DNA of 64,000 nucleotides from an uncultured Rubrobacteraceae bacterium (GTDB lineage: Bacteria > Actinomycetota > Rubrobacteria > Rubrobacterales > Rubrobacteraceae): contig CADCVE010000027.1 in NCBI GenBank assembly GCA_902806065.1, positions 1 through 64,000 of the forward strand. Reading direction: 5' to 3'. The notes beneath the pieces are model-generated. The model was given only the letters and a program-made list of their open reading frames with translations, searched no databases and was not told the origin of the DNA. The position numbers were made by a program, and so were the translations under genes. Below, piece by piece: positions 36,269 through 46,845 of this stretch (positions are counted from its first letter, which is position 1; each line of letters starts with the position of its first letter).

Positions 36269-36961
36269 CTACTCGTTCTGGCTCAGGAAGAGCAGGTAGA
36301 GGACCGTCAGCAGCGCCGTCAGCGCCGCCGCTATGTACGTGCAGGCCGCAGCCGTGAGCACACGCTTGGTGCCGGACGCCTCAGTGTGCGAGAGCACGCC
36401 ATAGCGGGTCAAGAGACCGTAGGCGCGGGTGGAGGCGTTGATCTCCACGGGCAGCGTGACTACGTGGAACGCGAACACCGCCAGGAACAGGATGGCCGCC
36501 AATTGCACTAGAAACTGTCCGAGGTCCGAGCCAAACCCTACGAAAAATGCCGCGAAGAACGGGAAAGACCAGACCTGGCTGCTAAAAGCTACGATTGGGA
36601 ACAGCCCCGAACGCGCTTTCATCGGCAGGTAACCGGTGGCGTCCTGGATCGCGTGCCCGCACTCGTGGGCCGCGACGCTTATCGCGGCGATGGAGTTGTG
36701 GCCGAAGTTGCCCTCCGAGAGCCGCACGGTCTTGCTGCGCGGGTCGTAGTGGTCGGTGAGTTGACCAGCTACAGGCTCGACCGGTACGTTCTGGAGCCCG
36801 TTGCGGTCCAGGATCATACGCGCCGTCTGCGCCCCGGTCAGCCCGCTATAACTCGTTTGCTTTGAGTACTTCTTGTAGGAACTCCTCACCCAGAGCGCCG
36901 CAGCACCCGAAATAATCATCCCGACGATCATTAGAATTATGTATCCGAAATAACCGCCCAA
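36269..36961 (-). CDS. YugP-type membrane zinc metallopeptidase
   Basis: A 230-residue membrane protease of the neutral zinc metallopeptidase group. It starts with a hydrophobic segment (FGYIILMIVGMIISGAA) and carries the HEXXH motif HECGHAIQ near residue 100, with further membrane segments near 125-160 and 195-225. The start is TTG 36961, supported by a GGAGG site about nine bases upstream. Two further genes follow towards the acetyl-CoA synthetases but each unit is closed by a hairpin, so it is probably a single-gene transcript. Confidence 0.9.
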   Translation of the reverse strand: MGGYFGYIILMIVGMIISGAAALWVRSSYKKYSKQTSYSGLTGAQTARMILDRNGLQNVPVEPVAGQLTDHYDPRSKTVRLSEGNFGHNSIAAISVAAHECGHAIQDATGYLPMKARSGLFPIVAFSSQVWSFPFFAAFFVGFGSDLGQFLVQLAAILFLAVFAFHVVTLPVEINASTRAYGLLTRYGVLSHTEASGTKRVLTAAACTYIAAALTALLTVLYLLFLSQNE

Positions 36962-37071
36962 CTGTTGTTCCTCCTCGAAAAGAACTTATTCTGTAACGTC
37001 TATATTTTACTACACCTACGTAAGAGGATCGCCAAAAGTTGCGCCAAAACCGTGCCCGCGAGGGATGTGAA

Positions 37072-37096
37072 AGGGGTGGAGAATATCTCCGCCCCT
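37072..37096 (-). terminator. Hairpin after the Bax-inhibitor-1 gene
   Basis: AGGGGTGGAGA pairs with TCTCCGCCCCT around an ATA loop (11 base pairs with one G-U). It is about 30 bases past the stop of the Bax-inhibitor-1-like gene (37128). No strong U-tract is seen. Confidence 0.65.
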
Positions 37097-37127
37097 GGTT
37101 AGAGACCGTGCGCTTTTGCCGCGGGCG

Positions 37128-37832
37128 TTACTGGTTTCTGAGGGAGATCAGGATCTGGAGCACGTAGTAGAACAGTAGGGCGACGGAGGCGAACAGGGTC
37201 ACAGACGCCGCTACGTACTGGTCGGTGCGATAGTAGTGGATTATGTTCGAGGTGTAGTACAGGATCGCAATAGAGGCGAACCCGACCATGACGACCGAGA
37301 AGATCAGGCCGAGCGTGAACCCGAAGAGGATGCTGGCGATTATCAGCCCCAGAGCGATGAACCCGCCGATGACGAGTATCCCCCGCAGAAACGAGAAGTC
37401 CGCCTTCGTCGTAAACGCCACGGTCGTAAGCCCCGCGAAGAGCAGCCCGGTAATGATGGCCGCTGTCGGAAGTAGGGTCGGGTCGTTGATCATAAAAACG
37501 GCGACGAACAGCAGGGGCACGAAGAGGATGGCCTCGGCCACGACGTACAGGGCGAGGCCAGCGTACTGCACTCCGCGTGAGACCTCCGAGCGCGCCATGC
37601 GATCCGCGGCCAGCGACACCACGAAGAACAGCCCAATCACCAACAGCCAGTTCCATCCCTGGGTCATAACCGCCGCGAGGTTCTGAATGCCAGGCAAGCT
37701 AAGCAGTACGTACTCGAGCGCGAGGAACGCGAGCACGGCGAGCGCCAGGTGCGTGTAGGTGTTGCGGATGAACTGCGCCCGCGCATCAGGCGCCGCCTGC
37801 GCTACCGATTGTGCGCGATAGCCGTAGTCCAA
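37128..37832 (-). CDS. Bax-inhibitor-1 / YccA-family membrane protein
   Basis: A 234-residue protein with seven hydrophobic segments in the BI-1 pattern, for example FIRNTYTHLALAVLAFLALE near residue 22, GLTTVAFTTKADFSFLRG near 145 and SIAILYYTSNIIHYYRTDQY near 180. The conserved acidic residues of the calcium/proton leak channel (near the C-terminus) are partly present (Asp before QY). YccA-type members modulate FtsH, but here the role is unknown. The start is TTG 37832 with an AAGGAG site. Confidence 0.9.
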   Translation of the reverse strand: MDYGYRAQSVAQAAPDARAQFIRNTYTHLALAVLAFLALEYVLLSLPGIQNLAAVMTQGWNWLLVIGLFFVVSLAADRMARSEVSRGVQYAGLALYVVAEAILFVPLLFVAVFMINDPTLLPTAAIITGLLFAGLTTVAFTTKADFSFLRGILVIGGFIALGLIIASILFGFTLGLIFSVVMVGFASIAILYYTSNIIHYYRTDQYVAASVTLFASVALLFYYVLQILISLRNQ

Positions 37833-37942
37833 AGCTCTTTCTCCTTTCGATACTTATCAAAGTTGAGCGCCCTTATAGGGGCTCCCTAATTATACGACGT
37901 GGTCAGCGACGCAGGCGTTCTCGAAAGGGTTTCCAAGCACAA

Positions 37943-37975
37943 AGAGAGGGGCGGGAGGATACCCCGCCCCTCTCT
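37943..37975 (-). terminator. Hairpin after acetyl-CoA synthetase copy 1
   Basis: AGAGAGGGGCGGG pairs with CCCGCCCCTCTCT (13 base pairs) around a short loop. It lies about 20 bases past the stop of the synthetase gene (37995). On the minus strand the stem is followed by TTTGTG, a weak U-tract. Confidence 0.75.
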
Positions 37976-37994
37976 GTTTAATGGTGTCTTACTG

Positions 37995-39968
37995 CTAGGA
38001 CATCTGCTGCTTGGTCTCCTCCTTGATGGTCTCCGCAATCTCCGGGTCGGAGAGCGTTGAGGTGTCGCCGAGGTCATCCTCGCCTTCAGCGATGTTTTGC
38101 AGGACGCGGCGCATGATCTTGCCGGAGTTCGTCTTCGGCAGGTCCTGCACAGCGTAGACCCTGTCGGGGCGGCTGATCTTGCCGGCCTTGTCGGCCACCT
38201 CATTGATGAGATCCTTCTCAAGGTCCTCGGAGTACTCGTTGTCGCCTTCCAGGATCACGAACGCTACCGGCGCCTGGCCCTTGTCCTCGTCATCGATACC
38301 TATGACCGCCGCCTCGGCCACCGCGTCGTGGTTCACCAGAGCATTCTCTATCTCTACCGTGGAGAGCCTGTGTCCGGCAACGTTGAGAACATCGTCGATG
38401 CGGCCCGTGATAGTGTAGTAGCCCTCCTCGTCGCGCTTGGCGCCGTCCTCGACGTAGTAGATGTCGTCGGAGATCTCCGAGAAGTACTCCTCCTTGTAGC
38501 GCTCGGGGTCCTGCCACAGGGTCCTGGTCATGGAGGGCCAGGGCTTGTTTATGGTCAACGCCCCGGTGGCCGGGTTGCCCTCGACGAACTCCTCGTCCTC
38601 CTCGTTCCACAGGCCCGGGAAGATGCCGGGGAAGGGCTTGGTGGCGCTGCCGGGCTTCAGGGTGGTGATACCAGGCAGGGGGGCTATCATGATCCCACCG
38701 GTCTCCGTCTGCCACCAGGTATCTACTATCGGACAACGCTCGCCGCCGAAGTTCTCGTAGTACCACACCCACGCCGCCGGGTTTATTGGCTCGCCGACGC
38801 TTCCGAGGAGCCTTAGGGAGGAGATGTCGTGCGCCTCCAGAGGCTCGGTCCCGACTTTCATAAAGGCCCGGATGGCGGTCGGAGCGGTGTATAGGGTGGT
38901 GACCTTGTGCTCTTCTATGATGCTCGGCCAGCGGGTGTTGTCCGGGTATGTCGGCGTGCCCTCGAACTGAAGCGTCGTCCCACCGCAGAGCAGGGGCGCG
39001 TAGACCAGATAGGAGTGGCCGGTGACCCAGCCTATGTCGGCCGTGCACCAGAAGACGTCGTCGTCCTTGAGGTCCAAGACCCACATCATGGTCGCCTTGA
39101 GCTGCACCAGATAGCCGCCCACGTTGTGCTGGATGCCCTTGGGCTTGCCGGTGGAACCGGATGAGTAGAGGACGAAGAACGGATCCTCGGCGTCCATCTC
39201 CTCGGCCTCGCACTCGTCACTGGCGTTCTGCATGAGCTCGTCCCAGTACTCGTCGCGCCCGTCCTGCATCGGAACCTCTTCGCCCGTACGCCTGACGACG
39301 ATGACGCTCTCGATGCTCTGAGCGTCGCCCAGGGCCGTGTCAGAGTTCTCCTTGAGTGCCGTTATCTGGCCGCCACGGGGGGACTGGTCCGCGGTGATCA
39401 GCACCTTGGATTGGACGTCGTTGATGCGCTCAGTTAGCTGGTCGGCTGTGAAGGCCGAGAAGACCACCGCGTGGATGGCGCCTACCCTCGCACAGGCGAG
39501 CATCGCTATCGGCAACTCGGGGATCATCGGCAGGTAGATGGTTACCGTATCACCCTTGCCTACCCCATGGTCCTTGAGGACGTTGGCAAACTTCGAGACC
39601 TCGGTAAGGAGCTCATTATAGGTGTAGGTCTGCTGGTGGTCGGGTTCGTCACCCACCCAGATCAGCGCCTGCTTGTCTCCCTTGCCCTGCTCGATCTGAT
39701 AGTCCAAGCAGTTATAGGAAGCGTTCAGCTTGCCACCTACGAACCACTTGGCGAAGGGAGGATTCCAATCCAGAACCTGATCCCACTCCTTGAACCAGTG
39801 CAACTCCTTGGCCCAGCCCTCCCAGAAGCCCTCGTAGTCCTCCGCGGCCTTGTCCCAGATCTCGGGGTCCTGGCAGTTGGCATTCTTGGCGAAATCCTCC
39901 GGCGGCTCGTAGGTACGCAGCCCCAGATCCTCGCCGCCAGCCTGACCGTTCTGCTGCTCTTCGCTCAT
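37995..39968 (-). CDS. acs: Acetyl-CoA synthetase, copy 1
   Basis: A 657-residue AMP-forming acetyl-CoA synthetase. It shows the adenylate-forming signature [12 protein letters not shown] near residue 272, the WWQTETGG and RIDDVLNVAGHR motifs, and the acylation-site Lys in TNSGKIMRR near residue 614, which can be switched off by acetylation. It activates acetate to acetyl-CoA. ATG 39968 is preferred over a longer in-frame start because of a GGAGAG ribosome site. It is a tandem paralogue of the next gene; each has its own terminator. Confidence 0.95.
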   Translation of the reverse strand: MSEEQQNGQAGGEDLGLRTYEPPEDFAKNANCQDPEIWDKAAEDYEGFWEGWAKELHWFKEWDQVLDWNPPFAKWFVGGKLNASYNCLDYQIEQGKGDKQALIWVGDEPDHQQTYTYNELLTEVSKFANVLKDHGVGKGDTVTIYLPMIPELPIAMLACARVGAIHAVVFSAFTADQLTERINDVQSKVLITADQSPRGGQITALKENSDTALGDAQSIESVIVVRRTGEEVPMQDGRDEYWDELMQNASDECEAEEMDAEDPFFVLYSSGSTGKPKGIQHNVGGYLVQLKATMMWVLDLKDDDVFWCTADIGWVTGHSYLVYAPLLCGGTTLQFEGTPTYPDNTRWPSIIEEHKVTTLYTAPTAIRAFMKVGTEPLEAHDISSLRLLGSVGEPINPAAWVWYYENFGGERCPIVDTWWQTETGGIMIAPLPGITTLKPGSATKPFPGIFPGLWNEEDEEFVEGNPATGALTINKPWPSMTRTLWQDPERYKEEYFSEISDDIYYVEDGAKRDEEGYYTITGRIDDVLNVAGHRLSTVEIENALVNHDAVAEAAVIGIDDEDKGQAPVAFVILEGDNEYSEDLEKDLINEVADKAGKISRPDRVYAVQDLPKTNSGKIMRRVLQNIAEGEDDLGDTSTLSDPEIAETIKEETKQQMS

Positions 39969-40210
39969 AGCTCTCCTCTCCCTCTGTTCCCTTTCCAATT
40001 TTCTTCGGGGCGTAACGAGGCCTCCAGAGGTCTCCATCCCCAACGAATCTTAAGTACCCACCCGCCCGGATCCTAACCCTTGCTCCGGTCAGCGCTGATA
40101 CCTCTTCCAGCCGGGGAACGGCCCTTTCATCCCTCACACCACCGAATGTCGAACAGCATAGCTATCGTTTTTATCCCGGTCAATAGCTCCGTCGTTAGTC
40201 GCCCACAAAG

Positions 40211-40240
40211 AAGGAGGGGACGGGCAACCGTCCCCTCCTT
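40211..40240 (-). terminator. Hairpin after acetyl-CoA synthetase copy 2
   Basis: AAGGAGGGGACGG pairs perfectly with CCGTCCCCTCCTT (13 base pairs) around GCAA. It is about 22 bases past the stop (40262) and is followed on the minus strand by CTTTGTG, much like the copy 1 hairpin. Confidence 0.75.
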
Positions 40241-40261
40241 GCTCGCCGGTGTTGCATGCTT

Positions 40262-42214
<1,953 letters not shown>

Positions 42215-42358
42215 AGCTCTCCTTTCCCCGTTCCTCTACGCTCCCGCGATAAGCAGGAGCCCCGGAGCCTATTATTTCCCGAATAGTGCTGGGTAATAAC
42301 GATTGGAGAGTACAAAGTTTCGTCACAGCCAGAGAACTCCAGCTAGCACATCGTCGCC

Positions 42359-42952
42359 CTACTTTCGTAAGAGCCTGTCGAGACGCTTGCGGAATCGGTC
42401 GGCCGAGCGGGGGTCCCCGGCTGCTTCGAGCACTTCGACGGCGCGGCGAGTGATCTCCATGGCCTCTTCTCTTTCGCCCCGGTACTCGTAGAGGACGGCG
42501 AGGCGTTCATAACAGAAGGTACCCGCATGTCCGTCGCGGACGGCGGCCCGGCAGTGCTCGATGAAGCCTGCGAGGTCCGCTTCGTCGCGGCGGTTGCGGA
42601 AATGGGTCTGGGCTAGGGAGACGTGAGCGAGCTGGCGATCTTCGGTCTCCTCGGCGAGATTCAGGGCCGCCCGCCCGAGCGTGCGGGCGAGGTCCAAGCC
42701 GCCCTCCGCGCCGACTCCGGCGCCCGTGGTGGCGAGGAGCGCCGAAGGGGTTACCGTAGGATTTTCGGCGGCGTAGGCCGACAGGACGGCGACGATGCTC
42801 TCCTCGTCGTCAGGGAGAACCAAAGCGGCGTATGAGGAGACACGGGCACGGTCTTTGTTCGTCAGCGAGGCGAGGAAGGTCGCTAACGCAGCCCAGCCAT
42901 CCGCCGATCGCGTCGTGTTCTCGTCCGGTGCGTTGTGCGAGTCACGCTCCAC
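42359..42952 (-). CDS. Tetratricopeptide-like helical protein
   Basis: A 197-residue, entirely helical protein. From residue about 75 it shows TPR-like pairs, such as ARTLGRAALNLAEETEDRQL, AHVSLAQTHFRNRRDEAD and CYERLAVLYEYRGEREEAME, ending with a basic KRLDRLLRK tail. No signal or enzyme motif. It is likely a protein-protein scaffold. It is divergent from fabI. Confidence 0.6.
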   Translation of the reverse strand: MERDSHNAPDENTTRSADGWAALATFLASLTNKDRARVSSYAALVLPDDEESIVAVLSAYAAENPTVTPSALLATTGAGVGAEGGLDLARTLGRAALNLAEETEDRQLAHVSLAQTHFRNRRDEADLAGFIEHCRAAVRDGHAGTFCYERLAVLYEYRGEREEAMEITRRAVEVLEAAGDPRSADRFRKRLDRLLRK

Positions 42953-43070
42953 GGTCAGGAAGTTTAGTCATAAGTCCGGCGCTTCGTCAGAGTTGCTCTC
43001 TGGCGAGGGTGCGGCGCTTCCCCTAGACTGTGCCGGGCTGTGAGTAAGGCGGGCTCTACGAGGAGGACGG

Positions 43071-43853
43071 ATGGCGGAGCTTTTAGAGGGCAAGAAGGTG
43101 CTGGTAACAGGTGTCCTAGACCGGCGTTCTATCGCTTACTCGGCGGCCCGCCTCGCGGCCGAGCAGGGAGCGGAGATCGCGCTGAGCGGCTTCGGGAGGG
43201 CAATGAGCCTCACCGAACGTACCGCCAGGCGGCTAAACCCCGAACCGCCCGTCCTCGAACTGGACGTGAACAAGCCAGAGGACATAGAGGCTGTCGCCGA
43301 AGATCTGCGGGAGCGTTGGGGGGAGGTACATGGGATCGTACACGCCATAGCCTTCGCCCCCGAAGACGCCCTCGGCGGCAACTTTCTCACCACCGAATGG
43401 CCCTCCGTCGCCAACGCTCTGCAAACCTCCGCGTACTCTCTGAAGGCGCTCTCCGTTGGCCTCGCGGACCTCATGAAGCCCGGCGCCTCCGTAGTTGGCC
43501 TCGACTTCGACGCCCGTGTGGCCTGGCCGGCTTATGACTGGATGGGGGTCGCCAAGGCAGCGCTCGAGTCTACCTCCCGCTACCTCGCCCGGGACCTGGG
43601 AGGCAGAGGAATCCGGGTCAACCTCGTCTCCGCCGGACCTTTGAGGACGCTGGCCGCCAAAGGCATCTCGGGCTTCGAGGAGATCGAAGGCGAGTGGGAG
43701 CGGCAGTCTCCGTTGGGCTGGAACACCGGAGACCCCGACCCGGTCGGAAGGGCCGTGGTGAGCTTACTCAGCGACTGGTGGCCAGCGACGACGGGAGAGT
43801 TGATCCACGTGGACGGCGGTTACCATGCGATGGGCGCCCCGATCAAGAGCTAA
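43071..43853 (+). CDS. fabI: Enoyl-[acyl-carrier-protein] reductase (FabI/InhA type)
   Basis: A 260-residue SDR enoyl-ACP reductase. It begins with GKKVLVTGVLDRRSIAYSAA, the NAD-binding loop of FabI/InhA, and has YDWMGVAK near residue 155 (the Y-x6-K catalytic pair typical of this group). The usual trailing HVDGGYHAMG closes it. It reduces the trans-2-enoyl chain in fatty-acid synthesis. It is a lone gene, divergent from the TPR-like gene, and a hairpin follows 45 bases after the stop. Confidence 0.93.
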   Translation: MAELLEGKKVLVTGVLDRRSIAYSAARLAAEQGAEIALSGFGRAMSLTERTARRLNPEPPVLELDVNKPEDIEAVAEDLRERWGEVHGIVHAIAFAPEDALGGNFLTTEWPSVANALQTSAYSLKALSVGLADLMKPGASVVGLDFDARVAWPAYDWMGVAKAALESTSRYLARDLGGRGIRVNLVSAGPLRTLAAKGISGFEEIEGEWERQSPLGWNTGDPDPVGRAVVSLLSDWWPATTGELIHVDGGYHAMGAPIKS

Positions 43854-43897
43854 GAGCCATGCAGCATGGGACGGACGGCGTTCGGCACGGAGTTCTC

Positions 43898-43920
43898 GGT
43901 GAGATGATCCCCATCTCACC
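43898..43920 (+). terminator. Inverted repeat after fabI
   Basis: GGTGAGATG and CATCTCACC form a nine-base-pair stem with a five-base loop, about 45 bases after the fabI stop. No U-tract follows, so termination is likely but not certain. Confidence 0.5.
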
Positions 43921-44081
43921 AAGTTGGATGTTCAATAGGAGGTGATCCACTTTCCCGTCGTCTTCGTCGTACCGCCCGTCGCCATAATTCCCTACGGTGT
44001 CGCCGTTGTCGTTATCTCCCCAGTACGGAGTCCACCAGTCGTTGCTGGGTGCACACTCGGTGCACCAGCCCACCACCAGCT

Positions 44082-44201
44082 TCAACTCCACCAGCAGTTG
44101 TTCCACTTATTCCACTGGCTCGCGCCAGCGGGGGCGGCACCCACTACCATGGTGGCCGCTATCATTACGTCTACTGGGAGAACCAACAACCTGCGTCTCA
44201 C
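44082..44201 (-). CDS. Small Trp-rich secreted peptide, probably damaged
   Basis: GTG 44201 has an AAGGAG site eight bases upstream and opens a 39-codon frame: a basic N-terminus (MRRRLLVLP), a hydrophobic core, GAAPAGA for signal cleavage and a Trp-rich end (QWNKWNNCWWS). Right after its stop, another frame on the same strand encodes VGWCTECAPSNDWWTPYWG then GDNDNGDTVGNYGDGRYDED, which looks like its continuation. I therefore suspect a single frameshift in a secreted protein gene running down to about 43860. As drawn, the short peptide might also be intact. Confidence 0.4.
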   Translation of the reverse strand: MRRRLLVLPVDVMIAATMVVGAAPAGASQWNKWNNCWWS

Positions 44202-44273
44202 TAAGAGATCTCCTTTCAAGAGCTTTGAGAGGGAGGGGACTCTACCCCTCGCTTTGATAGATCGCCGCTACCT

Positions 44274-44579
44274 CTAGGATGCTGTTACCTTCCCGCCCGA
44301 GCCATCATCGCTGGCCGAAAAGGCCACGCGCTCCTGTGAATCGGAGTCCGGGCAGTTCTCAAAGTTATCGAGGCCTTCGTCGCCCTCCCCGCCGGAGATC
44401 TGATCAGCCACGCTACTACCGTTCAACCGGTCTTCGTAACCCTGGTCGAAGATGGTATCCTAGCCCGCCACTGTCGCCCGGAGTGCCGGTGATGGTATTG
44501 GGTTCGTCGTCGATCTCCAGGTTTGCCAGCGTAACTCCGGCGACCATTACAAGGAGCGACGCCTCACCAGAACCGACAT
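44274..44579 (-). pseudogene. Decayed RTX-like (hemolysin-type) secreted protein gene
   Basis: Three consecutive frames on this strand join into one protein pattern: MSVLVRRR, then in the next frame LLVMVAGVTLA (signal core) and EIDDEPNTITGTPGDSGG, then in the third DTIFDQGYEDRLNGSSVADQ and ISGGEGDEGLDNFENCPDSD to TAG 44274. The pieces NTITGTPGD, DRLNGSS and ISGGEGD resemble degenerate RTX calcium-binding nonapeptides (GGxGxDxLx). Two single-base shifts break it. A ribosome site (GAGAGG) precedes ATG 44579. It is likely a lost extracellular protein or an error-containing real gene. Confidence 0.6.
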
Positions 44580-44758
44580 AGTGCCTCTCATCACCTTTCT
44601 ACTTTCCCTGATCGTTCACGCCTCGAAGATACAAGACAGACCTGTCGTTCCTTGATCCTGAACGCAAGCCTATGAGGAGCCTTTGGCAAGGTTATGGATT
44701 CTCATAGGAAAGGCCACGGGATGTCTCCGGAAGCAAAAGGTAGGCTAGTATGTGACAG

Positions 44759-45448
44759 ATGACGCGCATACTGATAATAGAGGACGAGGCGAAGATGGCC
44801 CGGATGCTCGCGCGGGTCCTGCGCGAGGAGGGTTACGTCGCGGAGACGGCTGGTGACGGCCGCACAGGGCTCAGTCGCGCCCTCGACGACTCCTTCGACC
44901 TCTTGATCGTCGACTGGATGCTCCCCGAGCGCAGCGGGGTCCAGATCGTTCGGGGCCTGAGGGCCGCGGAGGTTGGAATTCCAGTTCTGATGCTGACCGC
45001 CCGTGACCAGGTAGAGGACCGGGTGGAGGGCCTGGACGCCGGCGCCGACGACTACCTCCCAAAGCCCTTCGCCCTCCCGGAGTTTCTGGCCCGCGTCAGG
45101 GCGCTCACCCGGAGGCCTCAAGGCACCTCCGGTGGTGACGGCGCATCGGCGCTCACCGTTGGCGATATTACGCTGGACCCGATTCGTCACGTAGTACGTC
45201 GAGGTAGCGAGCGCATAGACCTGACCGCTACGGAGTTCGCGCTGCTGGCGGCTCTGATGCAGCGTCCCGGACAGATCTTCTCGCGCTCGGTGCTCCTTGA
45301 CTCTGTCTGGGGCGTCCCCGGCGAAGTCAGCACGAGCGTGGTCGAACTCTACGTCTCATATCTGCGCCGCAAGCTCGACCGCCCCAGGGAACCCTCTCAC
45401 ATACGCACGGTGCGCGGCGTAGGCTACACCTTCGAGCCCAGACCGTAG
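44759..45448 (+). CDS. OmpR-type response regulator
   Basis: A 229-residue two-component regulator. The receiver domain has the acidic pair ILIIEDE, the phosphorylation site VDWMLP (Asp 52), TARD and the Lys in LPKPF (Lys 102). The winged-helix DNA-binding domain (about 130-225) carries VRRGSERIDLTATEFALLAA and RTVRGVGYTFEP. Twelve bases separate it from the histidine kinase gene, so the pair is an operon. Confidence 0.95.
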   Translation: MTRILIIEDEAKMARMLARVLREEGYVAETAGDGRTGLSRALDDSFDLLIVDWMLPERSGVQIVRGLRAAEVGIPVLMLTARDQVEDRVEGLDAGADDYLPKPFALPEFLARVRALTRRPQGTSGGDGASALTVGDITLDPIRHVVRRGSERIDLTATEFALLAALMQRPGQIFSRSVLLDSVWGVPGEVSTSVVELYVSYLRRKLDRPREPSHIRTVRGVGYTFEPRP

Positions 45449-45459
45449 GGAACAGAGCA

Positions 45460-46788
45460 GTGTTCGAACGAATCCGAAGACGCCTCACCCTCGGCTACAT
45501 CGGCATCTTCGCGCTGCTACTGGTGATCCTGGGCGCCGTCGTAACGGCGAGCTTCGCACATCAAGCGGCCACCCAACAGGACGATCTGCTCGAACAGAGA
45601 GCGCAGGGTGACGCGGACTTCGTAGCCGGCCCCTTGCTACATGGTTACCAGGAAGGGCGAGGTGAGCGCCGCAATGGCCCCCCCGGTCCCTTTCAATGGG
45701 CCACGGACCAGAACCTCGGTATGGTCGCCCTGGTGCCCGGTGGAGTCAATGGCGAGGCTGACGACGGGCAAGGCACCCTCCTGGACTCGACCTCTTCGGC
45801 TTCCTCCTTTGGCCTTCCTTTCGAGGAACCGGCGCAAAAAGCCGCGGAAGAAGGGGTGACGATAACCAGGACCTTCGATGGTCCCCAGGGTGAGATGGTG
45901 CGAGTAGCGAGCGTCCCTGTGGCCGGGCGCGACGGCGACGTGGCCGTCATTCAGGCCGCACAGTCGCGCCGGGTAGTCCGGGAGGCCGTGGGCAATCTGT
46001 TGCTTATCTTGGTCCCCGTGGGTCTTGGGGGCCTCTTGCTGGCGGGGATCGGCGGCCTGTACATGTCCCGCCGGGCCATGCAGCCGGTCAGGGACTCTTT
46101 TCAGCGACAGCGCACCTTTATCACCGACGCCTCTCACGAGCTAAAGACCCCGTTGGCGCTCGCCAAGATCAACGCGGAGGTAATGAAGCGCCACCCGGCA
46201 GACCCCGGTAACGAGGAGATCATCGAAGATCAACTCTCCGAGCTCGACCGGATGGACACGCTGCTCTCCGATCTGCTAACTCTGGCCCGGCTCGACGCTG
46301 GGAAGCTCGACGTGGAGGATAAACCCTTTGACCTCTCCAGCGTCGCGGCGGAGACGGCTGGGCGCTTCCTCAAGCGGGCGGCGTCCGAAGGAGTCCGGCT
46401 GGAGGTAAAGGTCCCCGATGAGTTACCGGTTCGCGGCGACCCGGAGCGTACCAGCCAGATCCTGGCCGCGCTGCTCGACAACGCGATGCGCTACACACCC
46501 GAAGGAGGAACCATAACCGTCTCCGGCCGCCCGCTCCACGACCGGGAAGAGGTAAGCGTCGAGGACACGGGACCGGGGATACATCCCGAGCACCTGCCAC
46601 GCATCTTCGACCGCTTCTACCGAGCCGAAGAGGCCCGCACCCGCGCGGGCGGAGGCTCCGGCCTCGGCCTCTCCATCAACCGCGACCTCGCCCGCGCCCA
46701 GGGCGGCGAACTCACCGCCGAGAACGCCGATGGCTCCACCGGCTCCACCAGCGGGGCCGTCTTCCGCCTGGAGTTGCCCAAGCAATGA
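45460..46788 (+). CDS. Sensor histidine kinase
   Basis: A 442-residue membrane kinase. A first hydrophobic span (about 12-32) and a second (about 180-205) flank a large extracytoplasmic sensor rich in Gly, Asp and Pro. The HisKA domain has DASHELKTPLALAKIN near residue 225 (phosphorylated His), and the ATPase has LLDNAMRYTPEGG near 340, DTGPGIHPEHLPRIFDRFYR near 367 and GGGSGLGLSI near 400. No HAMP domain is obvious. The start is TTG/GTG-like at 45460, twelve bases after the regulator. Confidence 0.92.
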   Translation: MFERIRRRLTLGYIGIFALLLVILGAVVTASFAHQAATQQDDLLEQRAQGDADFVAGPLLHGYQEGRGERRNGPPGPFQWATDQNLGMVALVPGGVNGEADDGQGTLLDSTSSASSFGLPFEEPAQKAAEEGVTITRTFDGPQGEMVRVASVPVAGRDGDVAVIQAAQSRRVVREAVGNLLLILVPVGLGGLLLAGIGGLYMSRRAMQPVRDSFQRQRTFITDASHELKTPLALAKINAEVMKRHPADPGNEEIIEDQLSELDRMDTLLSDLLTLARLDAGKLDVEDKPFDLSSVAAETAGRFLKRAASEGVRLEVKVPDELPVRGDPERTSQILAALLDNAMRYTPEGGTITVSGRPLHDREEVSVEDTGPGIHPEHLPRIFDRFYRAEEARTRAGGGSGLGLSINRDLARAQGGELTAENADGSTGSTSGAVFRLELPKQ

Positions 46789-46809
46789 ATTACCGTCACC
46801 TACAGGACG

Positions 46810-46844
46810 AGCACTTTCACTCAGCGCCGCTGAGTGAAAGTGCT
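46810..46844. terminator. Perfect 16-bp hairpin between convergent units
   Basis: AGCACTTTCACTCAGC and its exact complement GCTGAGTGAAAGTGCT are separated only by GCC. It lies between the ends of the sensor kinase gene (46788) and pcaC (46846, minus strand). It would terminate both. On the minus strand the pcaC stop is the next base pair away, so the stem may overlap readout of that mRNA end; no U-tract is needed for such a strong stem. Confidence 0.8.
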
Positions 46845-46845
46845 G

